Shown here: in pieces, positions 26,784-36,900 of the stretch | Layout: every line of letters begins with the position of its first letter | Position numbering within the stretch: the stretch's first letter is position 1 | Source: Gemmatimonadota bacterium | GTDB taxonomy: Bacteria > GCA-2686955 | DNA: 38,524 bases | Direction: 5' to 3' | Assembly (NCBI GenBank): GCA_002686955.1 | Contig: NYZA01000008.1 | Coordinates: forward strand, 1-38,524 | The notes under the pieces: generated by a model | What the model was told of the DNA's origin: nothing | Database searches by the model: none | The model's input: only the letters and a program-made list of their open reading frames with translations | Translations under genes and position numbers: made by a program

Positions 26784-27397
26784 GATGCGCTCACTCCCGT
26801 TCCGACTCGCAGCGCGACCCTTCTCAGGCGTTTCAGGCGGTTGTTGATCTCCGATACGCTCACGCTCAGCTCGGCCGCCAGATGGCGGGGCCGTTCACCA
26901 CAACCTCGGCCGATTGCGTCGATGATCATCGCGAGCTCCGGCTTGTCGTGCACAGCGTCGCGCAGCTCTTGAATCCGTCGTGTCTCGTGGGCTCGCTCTT
27001 CGTTTCGAATGAGCTCGACCTCGGGGTCGGCGGATTCCGTCGTGTCCGCAGAGCGGATCGCCAGCCTCTCCTCCGACTCGGCGCCATCTGGCCCGGTTGG
27101 AGGCCGGATCTCGTGTTGAGCCGCTGAGCGCCGGTAGAGGTGGCCCATCTCACTTCTTACGACCCCTTTCAAAAAGAGGAGCAGGTCCGGCTGTCGTTCC
27201 GGAGCCCAGCATCGCTCTCCCGTCCAAACTTTGCGGATCGCGAGAGATGCTACGTCTTCGGCAGCCATACCGAGAGCGATCGTGTCGGTCGGACTCGCTC
27301 CCCAGCGATAACTTCTGGCGAGGTAGGCGGCGTAGCCCACGAGCTGCACGCCGACCCGAGCCCAGTCGGTTTTCTCAAGCCTCTCGGCCACTTCCAT
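26780..27397 (-). CDS. RNA polymerase sigma-70-like (ECF-type) factor
   Basis: The product is 205 aa from ATG 27397. The first half (YAAYLARSYRWGASPTDTIA, then MAAEDVASLAIRKVWTGERC and LLLFLKGVVRSEMGHLYR) has the helical pattern and polar/aromatic spacing of sigma region 2. The last 55 residues (MIIDAIGRGCGERPRHLAAE, LSVSVSEINNRLKRLRRVAL) are a helix-turn-helix like sigma region 4. The two are joined by an acidic linker. It is divergent from well-known ECF groups, so the call is moderate. It begins 14 bases after the beta-helix gene without a clear ribosome site, which suggests coupling, and overlaps the 181-aa gene. Confidence 0.65.
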   Translation of the reverse strand: MEVAERLEKTDWARVGVQLVGYAAYLARSYRWGASPTDTIALGMAAEDVASLAIRKVWTGERCWAPERQPDLLLFLKGVVRSEMGHLYRRSAAQHEIRPPTGPDGAESEERLAIRSADTTESADPEVELIRNEERAHETRRIQELRDAVHDKPELAMIIDAIGRGCGERPRHLAAELSVSVSEINNRLKRLRRVALRVGTGVSAS

Positions 27398-27411
27398 GCG
27401 GACCGCGGTTT

Positions 27412-29223
27412 CTAGTTCGGGTTGTTGAAGGAGATAGCCGGGAGCGGTTCTTTTCTTGCCGCCGATTCGGTGCCGACCTCGGGAGCGGCCGCGGTGCCGC
27501 AGGGGGGAAGGTGGAAGGCGGGAGTGCCGACCATCCACCAGTCACCGTCTTGACCACCGTATGCCCCCATGTCGGGCAGGCAGGTGTTGGTATCGGAAGG
27601 GGTGCACCAGAAGTCGATTCCGAGATTGGCCAGGCCGCACCAGTTGATGGCGTCTTCGGGATCGGTCGGGTCGGCCGAGTCGATGGTAGGCGAGAGTACG
27701 TCCGGAACGTACTCGTAATCGGGCAGGGCCGGGCTTTGCCAAACCGGAACGATATCGATATTTCCGGTGCCTGGGAATCCGCCCTCGATGTCGCTGTAGT
27801 CGGCGAGCGCTACTCCGGCCGCTACATCGATCTCGTTGCCGGTGTTGCTGTAGAGGATGCTGTTGTTGATCGTCGCGACCGACAACGTTCCATCGACGTA
27901 GAGAGCGCCGCCGGCGAATTGCGCCTGGTTCTCGACGATCGTGCAGTGTTGAATGGTCGGGGAAGAATTCTCGGCAAGTATGCCGCCGCCGGCACCCGCG
28001 GACTCGTCGAGAAAAGCGACCGAGTTCGAGTCGATGATGCAGCTCACCAGGGTGGGCGACGAGGAGGCCAAGGCCGCGATGCCACCGCCCGATTGGGCGG
28101 TGTTGTGCGCGATTCGTGTTGCGATCACCACGGGGTTTCCGCCGGAGCACTGGATCCCGCCACCATTCGCGACGAGATCCGACGTGACGTCGTTTCGCTC
28201 GACTTCGCAACGGAGGATAGTGGCGTCGGAAAGGCCGAGGTGGATCCCACCGCCCCCTTTTTCCGCTTCGTTGTTGACAACGGTCGAGAACCGCACCGTT
28301 CCGGGGGTGTTGAAGAAGTTGATTCCGCCGCCGGTATTACCCGCTTCGTTGCTGAAGATGTCGCACGCGGTGATGATGGTGTTCGGCGTGGAATGCACCC
28401 GAACGCCTCCCCCGAATCGATCCGCGACATTGTTCTTGATCTCCGTTCTCGTGACTCGGAGCTTCGTCAGATCGATGCCGATGATGCCGCCGCCGTCCTT
28501 GTCGGCATGGTTTCCGAGGATTCGCGATCTTGAGATGACCAGCGAGCTCGCGCTGTCGCCGTATGCCGCTCCCCCGCTCAGCTCGGCCGAGTTCCCCGCG
28601 AGGGTGCAATTGCGTAGAGTCAGCGAGGACGATTGAGAGACGTGGACCGCCCCTCCTCTACCGGTTCCGGAGGCTTCCGCCGTCGCCGAGTTTCCCGTCA
28701 GAAGACAGTCGACGAGGGTGGGGGCCGCGCCACCCCGGCTGGCGACCGCTCCACCGTCTTGGGTGTTGCTTGCCCCAATCCGGCAATTCTCGAGAACCGG
28801 CGCGGTGCCGACGCAGACCACCGCGCCTCCGAATGGGGCCCCTCCTGTTTGTCCCGGGCCTCCACCCCGTCTTAGCGAGAGACCTCGCATTTTCGCTCCC
28901 GGCCCCTCCCCCTCGTCGATGGCGGCGATCCGGGTGGTATCCGCGGCATCGATCACCGTCGCATTGCGCACGACCGGATTCAGAGGCTCGATGCTCTGAA
29001 CCACCACCTCCTTGCCGCGAAACGACAGATTCACGTTGCCCGGACCCATATAGGGTGAGGCCACGCTGTCGACCACCACGGTGTCGCCGACGATCGCGGC
29101 GGCGTCGATGGCTGCCTGAATGGTGTTATAGGGCGAGGGGACATTGAGCACGGCGGCGGGTGCGGAGGTGGCCGCCGTGAGGATCGAGATCGCCAGGGTC
29201 AGGCGTGTGCTGAACATCGACAA
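27412..29223 (-). CDS. Secreted right-handed parallel beta-helix protein
   Basis: The product is 603 aa. A signal peptide (FSTRLTLAISILTAATSAPAA) is followed by the typical start of such proteins, VPSPYNTIQAAIDAA. About fifteen beta-helix turns follow, each near 22-25 residues, with recurrent GGGI, NSA and CTIVENQA-like motifs (residues about 100-490). A C-terminal part with WCGLANLGIDFWC and CLPDMGAYGGQDG is common in exported proteins of Planctomycetota and FCB bacteria. The TTG at 29223 has GGAG seven bases before it; ATG 29217 is the alternative. It has no visible catalytic motif. It is the first gene of the sigma / 181-aa / kinase row. Confidence 0.88.
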   Translation of the reverse strand: MSMFSTRLTLAISILTAATSAPAAVLNVPSPYNTIQAAIDAAAIVGDTVVVDSVASPYMGPGNVNLSFRGKEVVVQSIEPLNPVVRNATVIDAADTTRIAAIDEGEGPGAKMRGLSLRRGGGPGQTGGAPFGGAVVCVGTAPVLENCRIGASNTQDGGAVASRGGAAPTLVDCLLTGNSATAEASGTGRGGAVHVSQSSSLTLRNCTLAGNSAELSGGAAYGDSASSLVISRSRILGNHADKDGGGIIGIDLTKLRVTRTEIKNNVADRFGGGVRVHSTPNTIITACDIFSNEAGNTGGGINFFNTPGTVRFSTVVNNEAEKGGGGIHLGLSDATILRCEVERNDVTSDLVANGGGIQCSGGNPVVIATRIAHNTAQSGGGIAALASSSPTLVSCIIDSNSVAFLDESAGAGGGILAENSSPTIQHCTIVENQAQFAGGALYVDGTLSVATINNSILYSNTGNEIDVAAGVALADYSDIEGGFPGTGNIDIVPVWQSPALPDYEYVPDVLSPTIDSADPTDPEDAINWCGLANLGIDFWCTPSDTNTCLPDMGAYGGQDGDWWMVGTPAFHLPPCGTAAAPEVGTESAARKEPLPAISFNNPN

Positions 29224-29382
29224 AGGGTTTCTCCAGCTATGGGACTGAACCCACCACTATAACGGATAGTCATGGCAGCTGACCCCTGGACCATCGACCG
29301 GAATGATGAGGGATGTAGCGACCCTCCTCGGCTGCGGCGTCGCGGCGCGGGGGAACGAGACGGAGATGGGGTATCGTTGACC
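29224..29382. promoter_or_regulatory. Divergent intergenic region, beta-helix operon / TPR-CHAT gene
   Basis: About 160 bases separate the two starts, so both promoters must lie here. ACTATAAC at 29256-29263 offers a -10-like box on either strand (TATAAC or TATAGT). No convincing -35 box is found at 17 bases, which would fit recognition by an alternative sigma factor. Confidence 0.3.
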
Positions 29383-32300
29383 ATGCGATTCGAGCAGCTG
29401 CTGGAACACGACGCCGCGGGAACGCTGGCGGACCGTGTGGGGCGAGAATGGACCGAAGCAGAGCCCGCTTTCTACGCCGAAGTCGCCGAGGCCTCCCTCC
29501 TGGCAGCGGAGAGTGTGCAACAGCTAGCGAGAGGGATCGGCGGGTGCTGGCCCGGCGTGCCCGAGCCGATTCGTGCGGTGATCGATTCCGATCCCGATCT
29601 GTCGTTTCCGGAGAACGATTCGCCGGCCGAGGGGGCGGAGCTGTACGACGCGATGATGCACTGGGAAGCATTGCAGCGGATCGAAGAGCTCCTCTTCGCC
29701 CATCTCGCGCGCTCGATCGCTCGAGCCTCGGACTGGCGATCGGAGCTGCTGGCTCGTGCCCTTCCCTCATTCGGAGGAGCGGACCCTCCCACCGCCGAGC
29801 TGGTCGCCGCGTTGGCGCTCGCCGATCCACTCGCGCGGCAGCACAGCGAGCGTCCTCTTGAGCTGGTCGAGTGGGTTCTTCGTTGCAAACCCAAGCCCTT
29901 CATTGCGCACAACGCCCGCTTGTTGTTCGCATATATCGGGCTGTTGCAGGGCCTTCCGGGTGATCTCGAGGAGATCCGTGCCTCGGTCGTGCGCCGTGCC
30001 CACCGCGGAAGGGAGCGAGCGCGGGCATACCTCGCATTCGGCCAACGGGTGATGTCGACGCGCGGCCCGGTCTACGCAATGCGCTTCGTTCGCCGGGCGA
30101 TTGTTGAAGCCTCGACCGTCAGGGACAGACGAACGGTCGGTCACGCCGCCCAGCTCCTGGCCCACCTGAGCGGCATCGCGGGGAACTACCCAGACGCGAT
30201 CGAGCTTTTCTCGGTCGCGCTCGCCCTTCATCGCGAGATCGGAGACCGTCGCATGGAGGGGATGACCCTCGGCGGGTTGGCGACCTTCACGGACGAGCAA
30301 GGCGATCCGAAAGGTACCCGAGAGAAGCTGGAGAGGGCACTCGCCATTCACCGCGAAGTCTTTAATCGGCGAAGCGAAGCCACCGCCTTGTGCAATCTGG
30401 CCATCATGAATCAGAGGATGGGCGACTCGACGCGAACTAGGGAGCTTCTCGAAGATGCCGTCGAAATATGTCGCGAGATCGGCGACAGGTGGACCGAGGG
30501 AACGACTCTGCTGAACCTGGCCGTGAATCTGCATCACGCCGGACGCTTTTCGCGGGCGCGAGAGCTCTTCGATTCGGCCCTGGCGATTCAACGAGAAGTG
30601 GGGCATCGCAGATTCGAAGGGGTCACGCTCCAGAACCTGGCGAAGCTACACCACCAGACCGGTGCTCCCGAGCGCGCAAGTTCCCTATTCGAAGATGCGC
30701 TCGCGATCTTCAGGGAGGTGGGCGATCGAACCAGTGAAGCCAAGACTCTGCACGAGCTTGCGGATCTGTTGCGTGACGAAGGCAAGAACGGACTTGCGCT
30801 CGAGCTGCTCGAACAAGCGCACGATATCCATCGTAGCGTGGGCAATGCCGTGGGAGAGGCACGCTCGCTGACATCTCTGGCGAAACTGAGGCAGGGGCTC
30901 GGAGATACCAGACGTGCCAGAGCGCTCTTTCGCCGGGCGCTTGGGATCTATAGGAAGATCGGCAATCCGAGAGGGGAGGGTACGGTTCTCGGAGACTGGT
31001 CGTCACTCGAGTTGGCGCTGGGGCGATCTCGGCGCGCGGCCGTGATGGCGCGCCGCGCCTGCGCGTGTCTGGAGCAGGTCGGCGACGCCGTGGCACTCGT
31101 CGATTCGCAACATATTTATGCTCGAGCGTCGCAAGAGATCGGCGATCTGGACGAGGCGGAGAGGCAGTACCGCCGAGCCGTGGACGGAGTCGAGGATTGG
31201 TTGCGGGATATCGGTGCCGATGCGCGCCGTTCTCGCGTTTTGGACCGATCCTTGCCGCTCTTTCGGGATGCCGTCACCTTTCTATTTGGGCACGCCGGCG
31301 ACCCTAGAGCAGCGTTCGAGATGGCGGAGCGGGCAAAGGCGCGATCGCTCCTCGAGTTGGTGCGCAACAAACAGAGGATCGAAGCCGTTCCAATCTCGGT
31401 TGCCGAGAAACGAACCGGGCTGGAGCTCCATCTGCGCACACTGCAAGATGCGTTGATCGAGGAGAGATCGTCTCCATCTCCTCGCGCGGGCATGGTCGTC
31501 TACCTGGAGGCGGAGCTGGAGAGGGTGCGTCGCGAACACGGCCGCCTTCTCGATGATTTGGCGCATTCCGATCCCGGATATGCGGTCGAAGAAGGCTTGG
31601 TGAAGCCGCTCGATCTGCCGCGAGTGCAGGAACGCGTCGTTGCCGCGGAGGACGTGGCCCTGCTGGAGTACTTCGTGGCCGGCGACGCGGTCCATCTCTG
31701 GATCGTGTTGAGGCGAGAGATGCATACGATAACACTCGATTGTGGCATCGACGAATTGCGGGAGCTACTTCAAAAGACGATAGATCCGATGGGCAACGAT
31801 CCGCCTCGGCTTCTGCGTCTCCTTCCCCGCGACCTGCGCCGCCTCGGCCGGTGGGTACTCGACCCCGCGCTCCCACATCTCCGAGCCGTGCGTCGACTTC
31901 TGATCGTCCCCTCGGGCCCTCTCCATAGGCTCCCTTTCGAAATGCTCGTGCTTCGTATGCCGGGCGAGGAGAACTGGAGCGAGGGCGCTGGGATCGACCG
32001 CTTCGCGGCGCCGGAGTACGCGGCCGACCGATTCGAGATCGCCTACGGTCCTTCGGCCACGCTGCTGGATCCCGCTCTGGGATCGGCGCCGAAAGAGGAG
32101 CGTAGAACTCCTGCCGTGCTGGCATTGGGAGACCCGCTGTACGAGCAGTTCGCCGGCACCGGATCGGAGGATTCGATGGTGCGTCTTCCAAGGCTGCCGG
32201 GAACAGCCGACGAGCTGCGCCATATACAGAAGAGCTTCCCCCAGAGCCGCGTCTTCCTTCGGGAGCAGGCCCGCGAATCGGTCTACCGGTGCCATGCGCC

Positions 32301-32775
32301 CGAGGCCGACATCATCCACCTGGGTTGTCACGGACTGGTCGACGGGGACGATCCCTCGTACGCGGGAGTCGTGCTTTCGGCAGGCGAAGGCAGTGCGGAA
32401 GACGCATGGCTACAGTCGTACGAAATCGCGGAGATCGGCTTGACGCGCGGCCCTCTGGTCGTGATCTCCGCGTGCCATGTCGCCGCCGGTCGCCTCTCGG
32501 GTGCCGAGGGACTTCTCGGCCTGAGCCGCGCCTTCATACAGGCCGGCGCGCGAATCGTCGTGGCATCGATTTGGTCGGTCGAAGATCGCGTGACCGTCCA
32601 CCTGATCGATCGTTTCTATCGTGCCCTCGCGACTGAGGGATGCGATGCCACCCGCGCCCTCGCCACCGCACGACGGGAGCATCTGGAAGCAGAGCGCCGC
32701 AATCCTCGCCTCGATCGAGCGGCACCCGGCTCGCATCCCTACTTCTGGGCGGGGTTTCGAGTGTTCGGGAGATAA
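29383..32775 (+). CDS. TPR-CHAT protease (caspase-like)
   Basis: The product is 1130 aa from ATG 29383; TTG 29377 is also possible. Residues 1-240 are a helical N-terminal part. Residues about 250-600 hold eight or more TPR units of 40 residues in a row, each with a G(D/N)RRxEG-L-NLA core (ALAIHREVFNRRSEATALCN, LFDSALAIQREVGHRRFEG). The C-terminal CHAT domain (about 745-1130) has the catalytic His in IIHLGCHG (H983) and Cys in VVISACHVAAG (C1031), plus GAEGLLGLSRAFIQAGARIV and the final YFWAGFRVFG. CHAT enzymes are cysteine proteases of the caspase/separase clan that cut after activation through their TPR part. No signal peptide is seen, so it is cytosolic. It diverges from the sigma-factor operon. 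Confidence 0.93.
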   Translation: MRFEQLLEHDAAGTLADRVGREWTEAEPAFYAEVAEASLLAAESVQQLARGIGGCWPGVPEPIRAVIDSDPDLSFPENDSPAEGAELYDAMMHWEALQRIEELLFAHLARSIARASDWRSELLARALPSFGGADPPTAELVAALALADPLARQHSERPLELVEWVLRCKPKPFIAHNARLLFAYIGLLQGLPGDLEEIRASVVRRAHRGRERARAYLAFGQRVMSTRGPVYAMRFVRRAIVEASTVRDRRTVGHAAQLLAHLSGIAGNYPDAIELFSVALALHREIGDRRMEGMTLGGLATFTDEQGDPKGTREKLERALAIHREVFNRRSEATALCNLAIMNQRMGDSTRTRELLEDAVEICREIGDRWTEGTTLLNLAVNLHHAGRFSRARELFDSALAIQREVGHRRFEGVTLQNLAKLHHQTGAPERASSLFEDALAIFREVGDRTSEAKTLHELADLLRDEGKNGLALELLEQAHDIHRSVGNAVGEARSLTSLAKLRQGLGDTRRARALFRRALGIYRKIGNPRGEGTVLGDWSSLELALGRSRRAAVMARRACACLEQVGDAVALVDSQHIYARASQEIGDLDEAERQYRRAVDGVEDWLRDIGADARRSRVLDRSLPLFRDAVTFLFGHAGDPRAAFEMAERAKARSLLELVRNKQRIEAVPISVAEKRTGLELHLRTLQDALIEERSSPSPRAGMVVYLEAELERVRREHGRLLDDLAHSDPGYAVEEGLVKPLDLPRVQERVVAAEDVALLEYFVAGDAVHLWIVLRREMHTITLDCGIDELRELLQKTIDPMGNDPPRLLRLLPRDLRRLGRWVLDPALPHLRAVRRLLIVPSGPLHRLPFEMLVLRMPGEENWSEGAGIDRFAAPEYAADRFEIAYGPSATLLDPALGSAPKEERRTPAVLALGDPLYEQFAGTGSEDSMVRLPRLPGTADELRHIQKSFPQSRVFLREQARESVYRCHAPEADIIHLGCHGLVDGDDPSYAGVVLSAGEGSAEDAWLQSYEIAEIGLTRGPLVVISACHVAAGRLSGAEGLLGLSRAFIQAGARIVVASIWSVEDRVTVHLIDRFYRALATEGCDATRALATARREHLEAERRNPRLDRAAPGSHPYFWAGFRVFGR

Positions 32776-33078
32776 CGCGCCCTAAGGGTTCGCGCAAGAA
32801 TAGAATGCTATTCTGGCGCGAACCCTAAGTCCGTTACCATGGCGCGTTCGTCCTCCCGATCATCTCAACCCGAATTATTCACCGAAACGCTACTACGCCG
32901 ACGCATATCCGCACGTGGCCGGCACTTCCCACCCTCGCCGCTTGTGCGACGTGGGTGCTACCACGCCTCCGCGCGGCAAGGGCACGAAGCACCTGCCACG
33001 TACGGATCTGCGCCGGCTCGCTACGCGTTTCGGTGAACAACGCGGGCTCAATCCTCATCCTCCGAGAGGAGCCAGGAC
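32776..33078. other. Intergenic region after the CHAT gene
   Basis: It holds the 42-bp hairpin at 32785-32826 and no convincing gene. A 65-codon frame at 32839-33036 is low in complexity. The promoter of the 33079 gene may be here. Confidence 0.4.
32785..32826. repeat. 42-bp hairpin, short form of the 22719-22899 palindrome family
   Basis: AGGGTTCGCGCAAGAATAG pairs with CTATTCTGGCGCGAACCCT in 18 of 19 positions around an AATG loop. It begins nine bases after the CHAT stop, so it may also end that transcript, although no T-tract follows. The arm is the same as the tips of the 181-bp element. Confidence 0.8.
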
Positions 33079-33861
33079 ATGAGCACAGAAAAAGATCCGA
33101 GCCAGGAGTTCCCCGAGGTCCACTGGAACGAGCTGCGCACGCGCATGGAGGGGTTCGGTGCCGGCGCGGTGATCGAGTTCATAAACGGCATGGATACGCT
33201 GGGGCAGCGGTTGAACCTCTACGGTTTCGCGCAGAGGGCGTTTGGAGGGCGCGACTGCCAGGGGAAGAACCTCGACGCGATCGCCGAAGTGGTACAGGCC
33301 GGAATCGCCGTGACGCTCGAAGCCGCCGCCGATGGGGACGACGCCGAGCGCGGGTCCCAGATCACCGATTTCGCGAATGTGCTTTCCTACAACCTCTCAG
33401 CGGACCTGGCGGAGTGCTGGCCCGGTGATCCTCTGCCGCATGAGCCGAGGCATTTCGAGGCGGGTCTACGGGCGGCCGAAGACTGTCTGCGTTGGCGGGA
33501 GGAGCTCGGAAAAGGGGACTACCCCTTTGCGAGCGCGCACTGGGCTCGCGGCATGCACCTGCTCTCGCTCGGGAGAGCCGACGAAGCGGTGACGAGTATG
33601 GAGGCGGCCGTGGAGAGGGCGGCCTCGCTCGCGAAATCGGAGGGCGCTCCGCCGGAGGTGGAGCCGGAAGGCAACTTCATGGTCAACCTGAACAGCGGTT
33701 ACCTCGGCATCGCTCGGGCGAGTGCCGGAGACGAGGCCGGTAGAGATCTCTTCCAGCGCGCCTGCGATGCATTCGAGAAGACGACCGGTGAGGGCGCCGA
33801 GGACGCGAAGTTCGGACTGGAGCAGCTTCGATACGTCGGAGGCAGATTCCTGGAGCAGTAG
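33079..33861 (+). CDS. 260-aa cytosolic protein, TPR-like C-terminus, unknown function
   Basis: AGGAGCCAGGAC precedes the ATG, a good ribosome site. No signal peptide or membrane span is seen. The N-terminal part (WNELRTRMEGFGAGAVIEFI, LYGFAQRAFGGRD) is helical. Residues about 125-235 form helix pairs (FEAGLRAAEDCLRWREELGK, ASAHWARGMHLLSLGRADEA) resembling TPR units. No family is recognised. It lies downstream of the TPR-CHAT gene on the same strand, but 303 bases away beyond a hairpin, and 52 bases before the membrane-TPR gene. Being a target or co-factor of the protease is speculation from position. Confidence 0.7.
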   Translation: MSTEKDPSQEFPEVHWNELRTRMEGFGAGAVIEFINGMDTLGQRLNLYGFAQRAFGGRDCQGKNLDAIAEVVQAGIAVTLEAAADGDDAERGSQITDFANVLSYNLSADLAECWPGDPLPHEPRHFEAGLRAAEDCLRWREELGKGDYPFASAHWARGMHLLSLGRADEAVTSMEAAVERAASLAKSEGAPPEVEPEGNFMVNLNSGYLGIARASAGDEAGRDLFQRACDAFEKTTGEGAEDAKFGLEQLRYVGGRFLEQ

Positions 33862-33913
33862 TGCCGGCGGTGTCGGCGCGCAACCAGGACGGCGAGCAGG
33901 AACCGGTTGAGAG

Positions 33914-36900
33914 ATGAAATCGATTCTCAAGTTGGCCCGTTGGGCATCGGAAGAGCTGGAGCAACTCCCGATCAGTGTCGGTGCGTGGTGTGCCCTCTTC
34001 GTCGGAATCGTGCTCGTGCGCGACCTCATCGAGGGCTTTTCCGGCGCTCTTCCCCTCGTGCACCCCGTCGACTTCTTCCTTCACTACCCCCTCGCGTTCA
34101 TCAATCCGCTGCTGACCCTGGCGATCCTGCTCAGCCTCGGTTCCGGTGTAGCGCTCGCCCGAGTCACCCGAATCATGCTCGTCATGTGGAGTCTGGTGCT
34201 GATCCCGCCGGTCGCCGATCTGGCCCTCGGAGCGGTGGGCGCGGTCGCCGACAAGGCACACATCGGCTTCGCCCCGGTGTTTCGCGGTGAATACCTCGAC
34301 CGTTTCGTACATTTTTTCAATCCCGGGCGCGAGTTTCAGGGAACAACGGCAGGTATCCGAATCGAGTGCTTCGTCGAAGTGTTGCTGGCATTTGCCTATG
34401 TGTTGCTCAAACGCGACCGTCTCTGGCGCGGAATCGTCTTCGGTATTCCCACCGCTCTCATTGTCTACATTGTTTCTCTGGCGTACTTCACCTGGCCCTT
34501 CCATCCCTACAACCTGATCACACCCGCGGCCGACGCTTCGCTCCACGATTTCCGCCTGTTCATCGTAGAATACGGTACGGTCGCGCGCGAACATTTCGAC
34601 CGTTTTTCACACGCATCGGGCGGCATGCACGCACTTCTGTTCGCTCTGCTCTGCGTTGTCTGGCTCGGCCTTCACCGCGTGGCGGCACTTGGCGCTCTTC
34701 TGCGTGTCGCGGGTCCTCCGGCTGCTCTCGGAGGAACACTCGCAGCCGGGGGGCTGCTTTTCGGCATTGGACGTTTCGTGATGACGCCGCTCGACGCGTT
34801 CGAGCCGACCTTCATCGATGGCGTTTTCATGGCCTGTGGGGTGGTCGCGGCCATGGCAGCCATGGTCCCCGCAGCGATTTTTTCGGGGGAAGCGGCCAAT
34901 GCGGGGCTTCGGCGGACGGAGCAGAGCGGTGTCTTGATCGCCTCGCTCGCGATCGCGATGATCAACGCCTGGCTGGTGTCGTACGCCGTCTTCACAGTGA
35001 TGATGGTCGCGCTGGCGATCTCGGTTTTGCGTACAGTTCCGCCATTCGTGACCGACCGACTTCCGGGTGTCGCACAGTGCTTGCGCGGGCTGCAATCGGT
35101 CTGCCTCGGTCTTGTCGGGCTCGCCGTCTTCGCGCGCGCGGACACCGTTCGGATCGTTCCGAGTCGCCTGATGCTCTGGACCCTCGCGGCGGCCACTCTC
35201 GCGGCTTGCCATCGCGCGGGAAGCGGGGCGGTGGCCCGTGGAATCGCCGAAGGGCGCTGGATCGATCATTGGGTCTCTGCTCTACCTGTGTGGCGGCGTG
35301 CTGCGCAGATTGTCCTGTGGAGCATCACATCTACCACCCGCGCGATCACGCCCGCGCTCCGCTGGCTGCCGCTCGCCGCCCCGTGGGTGCTCTGGTCGGC
35401 CTATCCCTCGTGGAACGCGATGCTCACGATCTCAATCGCGTCGACACTTCTCTACGCCGCATTCACCCTCGTGCCCATCACACGCGGGCTGCCCGCGGCG
35501 ACCGTTCTCGCCATATCCGGCTCTTTGCTTTTCGCCTTGCTGGGAAGCGATGCGCGGGTCGCCGCGGAGGTCGCCACCGAGTCGCCTCGAACTCGGGCCG
35601 AGCTCGCATTGGGCCACCGATTGCTCTGGAGCGATCATGTCGATCTCGCCATGAGCCAATACGAAAGGGTCATGGCGATGGCGCCGCGCACCTACGACGC
35701 CTATCGAAACGCCATCGGTGCCCGTTCTCAGAGCAAAGATTTCGACGGGGCGGTCGCCTACGCCGAACGAGCGGTGGAGAGTCTGCCCGGCAGTGCCACG
35801 GCATGGAAGAGCCTGGGCGATGTGCGGACGCAGGCTGGGGAGTTTAGGGAGGCGTTGAATGCGTATCACCGCGCCATCGATATCGAGGGTGCGGGCGACC
35901 TCGATTTCCTTCGCCGTGCCGCGGTCACCGCGGGGTTGGCGAAGGACGGGCGAGAGGCGCTTTTTTTCGCCCGCCAAGGGCTCGCCAAGGCGCCGGACGA
36001 TCCATTCTTTGGAACGAGCGAGCTCTCAGCCGGTCTATCGCTCTGGGCGACGGCCGCGGCCGAGAGCCTCGAGACATATCGGAATAGAGCGGCCGATGCA
36101 AACGCTTCTACTCTGCGAGAGCTTCGATACCTGGAGGCGGCGGCACTTGTGGCGAGTGGAGACGCCCAGGCCGCGGCCGGTCTCTATGCCAACCTCGCAT
36201 CCGCGGATCCTTCCGATCCACTCTGTTGCTACCTCGGCGGCCTCGCGGAGCTTCGGGCGGAGAACCCTGACAGGGCACTCGACCTACTCGATCGCGTCGT
36301 CGAAATGCGCCCCTCATTCGCGGCTGCATACTCCGTTCGCGCCCAAGCCCACGCCGCCCGACAGGACCGCAGCGAATACCGGCGTGATCTCGCCCGCTCG
36401 ATCGAGCTGGCCCCACGCAACGCCGATGTGCATCTCGATTTAGCACTCAGCTATTTGCGCGCGGGTGAAGGAGACGATGCATTCCGGGTCTTATCCGGCT
36501 TGCCGCGGGCCTGGGCGACGCGCCACCGTCATGCGGCTCTGGCTGGAGCGATCCGTGCCTTTGTCGATTCCACCGCGAACGCGAAAAGCGGAGCCGGACT
36601 CGACGAGATCCCTTCAAGCCTCCGTAGCGCGACTATCACAGATCCCCTGGTGCTTTTGGCGTTCACCCGCCCCTTGATCGAAGCCCGAGCAGTCGACGCC
36701 GCCGCCGCGGTTTTCGAGTTCGCGCAAGAGGTCGCCCCCGACGATCCGCGGCCATCGATGAAATACGGGGCTTTGCTGCTCCGAGCCGGACGGCACGAAG
36801 AGGCCGCGACAGCTTTGCGAAAGGCGATCGATGTCGGTGCGGGGGATCAGCCTCGGGTCTACCAGCTCCTGGCTTCGGCATATGAAGGCATGGGACGCGA

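Noticed and set aside
29272-29382. N-terminal extension of the TPR-CHAT frame upstream of 29383
   Set aside because: The 37 extra residues are charged, low in complexity and unlike CHAT proteins, and would use up most of the divergent promoter region.
32839-33036. 65-codon frame between the CHAT gene and the 33079 gene
   Set aside because: There is no ribosome site, it has biased composition (Arg, Ser, Ala), and it has no recognisable feature.
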